NCBI GenBank assembly: GCA_945903675.1 | Contig: CAMDOP010000130.1 | Coordinates: 1 to 8,538, forward strand | From: Crenothrix polyspora | Lineage (GTDB): Bacteria > Pseudomonadota > Gammaproteobacteria > Methylococcales > Methylomonadaceae | DNA: 8,538 bases | Direction: 5' to 3' | In this document: positions 6,213-8,538 of the stretch, piece by piece | How the letters are laid out: the number at the start of each line of letters is the position of its first letter | Numbering within the stretch: the stretch's first letter is position 1 | The notes under the pieces: model-generated | Seen by the model: only the letters and a program-made list of their open reading frames with translations | The model's database searches: none | Told to the model about the DNA's origin: nothing | Position numbers and translations under genes: made by a program

Positions 6213-7577
6213 ATGCTTAGCCAAATATACCGTTTCTATCGATTCCACGTCGAGCATTATCTTTCTCACACCGAGCATTATCGTTCCCACGCTCCGCGTG
6301 GGAATGCAGCCATAGACGCTCTGCGTCACATAACTCAGCAGCCAAGTAAGATACACCATAAAACACTATTAATAATGCTAGCCTTAGCTGTACTAACCCC
6401 CAGCCTTACCTTAGCAAGTACGTGTGATTCACAGCAGTTAAATAACCCAGCATCAAACTGCTATAAAAGCCCAGAGCAACAAGTGCAAATGGCCGCTGAG
6501 TTAAACGCTACGCAACATTATATACAGGCAGCAGATTTAATAGAGCGCCTATTAATGCAGTATCCGCAAACGCAGGGTGCGGCAGAACAATATCAACGAG
6601 CGCTGACTGGTATAGAAGGTCGACATTCAACCTCGATAACAATGCAGCCCATACAGCAACAGAGCGCTTGGCAAATTAATACCGCTATGCAGCTGCGTAC
6701 CGGTTATAGCAGTAATTTAAATCAAGCACCAAGTTCCTCAACTGTACAGCTCACCTTACCGACAGGCCCTATTGCCCTTAACTTATTGCCGCAGTTTCAA
6801 CAACGAGGCGGGGTAGGGGGCGAAACCTTATTAAGCGCCAATGCCGTGCGTAGCTTTGCCAACAATTTACAGTGGCAAGTAAAAGGCGATCTCTATGGTC
6901 GGGAGACCGGTAGTGGAGGTTATGCCGATTATCAAGGCACTAATTTACTCAGCTCCTTAATAAGGCATTATGATAGCGGTTCAGAAACCGCAGTTGCCTT
7001 AGGCTTTAACGCCCTGCATTACAATGTGGATACTTTTCTTTTTGCTAGTCAATTGATGTTAAGGCAGACAGGTTCAAAATATTTATATTGCAAGCCGCAA
7101 GCGGGTGCTGATTTATTATGGCAAAGACAGCAAAGCAATCCATTATTAGATAGTCATTATACTGGCCTGATGGTAGGTGTTTTGTGTGATACGCCTTTGG
7201 GTTATTATAATATTAGCTTAGGTGCAGGCTGGGATTGGGCGGCAAATCAACGACCCGGTGGTGATCAATTGCGTGGCAAGCTTGATGTCGCAGGTATTTG
7301 GGCCACTCCGTTCGTCATTGAAGCCAGTTTTATAAAAGCCACCGCCAGTTATCAAGAAAGTAATGATAGGCAAGCTTATAGTTCCTGGCTCAACTACGGT
7401 GCCAATAGGCAACTAAGCCGACTAGGTTTAGGCTTGGATTATGACTGGCCCTTAGAGGTCATCGTCCATAACTGGCGAGGCGTGGCGAGTGTTAAATGGC
7501 AAAACCAAGACAGTAATATCAGTTTGTTTACCATGAATACCTTTGAAGGTTGGCTGGGTGTTAGGACGGCTTGGTAG
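6213..7577 (+). CDS. Outer-membrane beta-barrel protein with short TPR-like N-terminus (Slam/DUF560-like plan)
   Basis: This predicted outer-membrane protein has 454 residues from the ATG at 6213, preferred for its AGGTGAG site; GTG at 6198 is an alternative. Residues 9-40 are encoded by a dispersed palindromic repeat and precede the signal-peptide core TLLIMLALAVLTPSLTLA (51-68), cleaved perhaps after LA69 before ST. The ATG at 6375 (Met55) would skip the repeat, but it has no Shine-Dalgarno and would leave no basic n-region. Mature residues 86-135 look like one or two TPR-type helical pairs. From about 151 to the end, alternating hydrophobic/polar strands and aromatic girdles (GYSSNLNQAPS at 164-174, GAGWDW at 337-342) and a terminal Trp indicate a barrel of roughly 14 strands. 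TPR plus barrel is the plan of Slam surface-lipoprotein exporters. The neighbouring FecR protein could be its client, which is inference; a plain porin-like protein is the alternative. Confidence 0.8.
   Translation: MLSQIYRFYRFHVEHYLSHTEHYRSHAPRGNAAIDALRHITQQPSKIHHKTLLIMLALAVLTPSLTLASTCDSQQLNNPASNCYKSPEQQVQMAAELNATQHYIQAADLIERLLMQYPQTQGAAEQYQRALTGIEGRHSTSITMQPIQQQSAWQINTAMQLRTGYSSNLNQAPSSSTVQLTLPTGPIALNLLPQFQQRGGVGGETLLSANAVRSFANNLQWQVKGDLYGRETGSGGYADYQGTNLLSSLIRHYDSGSETAVALGFNALHYNVDTFLFASQLMLRQTGSKYLYCKPQAGADLLWQRQQSNPLLDSHYTGLMVGVLCDTPLGYYNISLGAGWDWAANQRPGGDQLRGKLDVAGIWATPFVIEASFIKATASYQESNDRQAYSSWLNYGANRQLSRLGLGLDYDWPLEVIVHNWRGVASVKWQNQDSNISLFTMNTFEGWLGVRTAW
6237..6331 (+). repeat. Dispersed palindromic repeat, copy B, with 21-bp tandem repeats, inside the barrel gene start
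   Basis: The core hairpin TTCCCACGC-TCC-GCGTGGGAA (6284-6304) has a perfect 9-bp stem, followed by a second hairpin GACGC-TCT-GCGTC (6315-6327). Upstream, the TATCgTTCcCAC unit occurs three times at exactly 21-bp spacing (TATC at 6237, 6258 and 6279). The period is a multiple of three, so it encodes the 7-residue series YRFHVEH, YLSHTEH, YRSHAPR without breaking the frame. It belongs to the same family as copy A (925-1021). Confidence 0.85.
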
Positions 7578-7583
7578 CTAATG

Positions 7584-7655
7584 CTTGACGCAAAGCGTAA
7601 CCGGCTGCGTTTCCACGCTCTGCGAAGAAAGTGCTCTAGACGCTTCGTGACGAGA
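7584..7655. repeat. Degenerate copy C of the palindromic repeat
   Basis: This stretch contains worn versions of the repeat modules: ACGCAAAGCGT (7588-7598), a TTTCCACGCTCTGCG segment resembling the core hairpin arm, and CTAGACGCTTCGTGAC resembling the second hairpin. It runs straight into TTATCGTTCCCA at 7656, the left edge motif of copy B. Identification is by eye and the boundaries are approximate. Confidence 0.45.
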
Positions 7656-7820
7656 TTATCGTTCCCAGACTCCGGGTCACTACTATTAAGTTAAGAGAAA
7701 ATAGTAAAAACTTGGAGTGCAATAGCTTCAGCTATTGCATTTTAAAATAGCTGAAGCTGTTTTACTCCAAGCACAGATTACTTAACTTAATGGCAGTGAC
7801 TCGGAGCCTGGCAATGATAA
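7656..7820. repeat. Long imperfect palindrome (about 165 bp), MITE-like
   Basis: The outer arms 7656-7695 and 7781-7820 are inverted copies matching at 34 of 40 positions without gaps, including a perfect 11-bp ATTAAGTTAAG/CTTAACTTAAT. The inner arms also pair: CTTGGAGT (7711-7718) with ACTCCAAG (7764-7771), and AGCTTCAGCTATT (7724-7736) with AATAGCTGAAGCT (7746-7758). The arms' outer edge begins TTATCGTTCCCA, as in the dispersed repeat. It could be a non-autonomous mobile element or a decayed pair of inverted repeat copies. Confidence 0.75.
7719..7743 (+). terminator. Terminator-like hairpin after the barrel gene
   Basis: GCAATAGC-TTCA-GCTATTGC forms a perfect 8-bp stem with a 4-nt loop, followed by ATTTT. 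The T-run is short and the stem only half G/C, so it is a weak intrinsic terminator at best. It lies within the long palindrome, which might also stop transcription from the other side. Confidence 0.35.
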
Positions 7821-7971
7821 ATAAACGATAATAAGCATGATAAGTCGTGCAACACCACAATCACCAGCAACAGTAATTGTAATACCGCAACAATACTGTT
7901 AGTATTCGACAACAAATCATTGCTGGGGCAAGACTTAGCTATTAAAAGTCTGAAAAGTAAATGTATTTCAC

Positions 7972-7987
7972 TGTGAGCCAAATCACA
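7972..7987. promoter_or_regulatory. Perfect Crp-type site TGTGA-N6-TCACA
   Basis: TGTGAGCCAAATCACA matches the Crp half-site consensus at all 10 defining bases with the correct 6-bp spacer. It lies about 190 bp upstream of the open frame at 8175 on the plus strand. A weak -10 candidate, TAAACT (8010-8015), would put the site centre close to -42. Confidence 0.65.
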
Positions 7988-8163
7988 TGCTAGTTTGACG
8001 TTCAACTAGTAAACTATGCTCCAAGTTGGCAGAAAGCGTCACTTGATAAGAAAGTTTAGGTATGGATGCACAGACAAAGCCAATAGTTAGCAAGTTAATC
8101 ATCTGCATACTCGACTAAAGTTAAGTCTCGGCTTTTTACAAAACGTAATATTAATTCTAATTT

Positions 8164-8170
8164 AGGAGGT
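8164..8170 (+). promoter_or_regulatory. Consensus Shine-Dalgarno before the frame at 8175
   Basis: AGGAGGT is a full anti-16S match, 4 nt before the ATG at 8175. It is the strongest ribosome site in the window and the main argument that the following frame is translated. Confidence 0.6.
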
Positions 8171-8174
8171 TATA

Positions 8175-8538
8175 ATGGCTGCAACATTTATACCCGTTAG
8201 TACATTAACTTTTTTTGGTGTTGAGCGAGACACTATTTATATACCTTCTCTGAAGACCCTTGTTAGTGCCTTGTTTTTTCAAGCCTCTTTAGAATCTGTT
8301 ATTCCAAGCTCTACTTTCAGGCACACTACTGGTTTCGATACCCCAACAACCCTCACGGTCAGCATCAGCGCTGTGCTTGACACATTACCGGAGCCCACAA
8401 CAAGATCTGGCTCTAAACAGCGTCGCTTTGAGCGAATCAGGGTTGGATCAAGCGCATGGCTCAACGTGCCTTTGATCGAGAATTGCTTCTGTCAAACTCG
8501 ACTTTTTTGCAAAAAAGTATTTTGTAAACCTTATAACT
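8175..8538 (+). CDS. Unrecognised protein, N-terminal part (runs off window)
   Basis: I do not recognise this protein. The frame opens with ATG after AGGAGGT and stays open for 121 codons to the window edge. The N-terminal half is Thr/Ser-rich and mildly hydrophobic (MAATFIPVSTLTFFGVERD at 1-19) with no clear signal peptide or membrane span. A basic stretch SGSKQRRFERIR follows at 78-89, then a Cys-rich end with Cys104, Cys106, Cys112 and Cys117. The codon choice looks less regular than in the operon upstream, and another 61-codon frame lies on the opposite strand. Spurious or decayed coding is therefore possible. The upstream Crp-type site may control it. Confidence 0.42.
   Translation, partial: MAATFIPVSTLTFFGVERDTIYIPSLKTLVSALFFQASLESVIPSSTFRHTTGFDTPTTLTVSISAVLDTLPEPTTRSGSKQRRFERIRVGSSAWLNVPLIENCFCQTRLFCKKVFCKPYN

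Larger units (their letters stand above)
7578..8174. other. Gene-poor intergenic region with repeats, terminator-like hairpin and Crp site
   Basis: About 600 bp without a convincing gene. In order it holds a degenerate repeat (7584-7655), a long palindrome (7656-7820), AT-rich DNA with weak inverted repeats (AACAGTA/TACTGTT at 7869-7900 and AGACTT/AAGTCT at 7931-7951), a perfect Crp-type site (7972-7987) and a presumed leader of roughly 150 nt before the gene at 8175. I see no tRNA or recognisable riboswitch. Confidence 0.6.

Noticed and set aside
6237..6331. CRISPR-like array from the 21-bp tandem units
   Set aside because: The units are contiguous degenerate copies with no spacers, and the palindrome matches the dispersed repeat elsewhere in the window.
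6177..6359. Minus-strand open frame of 60 codons across the cyclase-barrel junction
   Set aside because: It is the reverse side of the palindromic repeat, which is open in several frames by its nature.
7787..8005. Minus-strand open frame of 72 codons with a hydrophobic middle
   Set aside because: It starts over the Crp-type site, ends inside the long palindrome, has no Shine-Dalgarno and resembles nothing known. Its Leu/Val stretch follows from AT-rich composition.
8062..8118. Possible 18-residue leader peptide (MDAQTKPIVSKLIICILD) upstream of the 8175 gene
   Set aside because: The AGG before its ATG is only 1-2 nt away, too close to work, and there is no attenuator-like codon run or terminator behind it.
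8279..8464. Minus-strand open frame of 61 codons
   Set aside because: It is opposite the frame at 8175, which has a consensus ribosome site; this one has none. It remains a weak alternative only.

Overview
The window looks like chromosomal DNA of a free-living Gram-negative bacterium, most likely a gammaproteobacterium. It carries an O-antigen/polysaccharide ABC exporter, an outer-membrane beta-barrel ending in a C-terminal aromatic residue, a Crp/Fnr regulator with an E. coli-Crp-like recognition helix, and TGTGA-N6-TCACA type sites. Dispersed palindromes of the form GTTCCCACGCTC...GTGGGAATGCA are, as far as I recall, frequent in environmental gammaproteobacteria such as methanotrophs and sulfur oxidisers. 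That placement is inference; there is no RNA gene or other taxonomic marker.

Layout. Positions 1-1845, minus strand: an exporter pair, wzm (permease, TTG start) followed by wzt (ATPase, cut by the window edge), separated by a palindromic repeat that fills almost the whole intergenic gap. Positions 1920-2609, minus strand: a Crp/Fnr-family regulator. Positions 2610-2916: a divergent control region with a near-consensus Crp site placed as in a class II activated promoter. Positions 2917-7577, plus strand: a tight three-gene operon encoding a periplasmic/secreted FecR-domain protein, a CHASE2-class III nucleotide cyclase overlapping it by 1 nt, and a short-TPR plus outer-membrane beta-barrel protein resembling the Slam/DUF560 plan. 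The start of the third gene runs in frame through a copy of the dispersed palindromic repeat. Positions 7578-8174: intergenic DNA with a degenerate repeat, a long (about 165 bp) imperfect palindrome containing a terminator-like hairpin, and a perfect 16-bp Crp site. Positions 8175-8538: the start of an unrecognised open frame behind a consensus Shine-Dalgarno sequence.

How the genes may work together (inference): the FecR protein and the CHASE2 periplasmic domain would sense something at the envelope, the cytoplasmic cyclase would make a cyclic nucleotide, and the adjacent Crp-like regulator would control the operon and perhaps the downstream gene through the two Crp-like sites. Both ends of this proposed circuit are non-canonical. 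The cyclase has Glu at the purine-specificity Lys position and Thr at the catalytic Asn position. The regulator lacks the phosphate-binding Arg and the Thr/Ser pair that hold cAMP in E. coli Crp, but keeps the DNA-contact residues. The signal molecule therefore cannot be assumed to be cAMP. This regulator-FecR-CHASE2 cyclase-barrel cluster is the most interesting item in the window.
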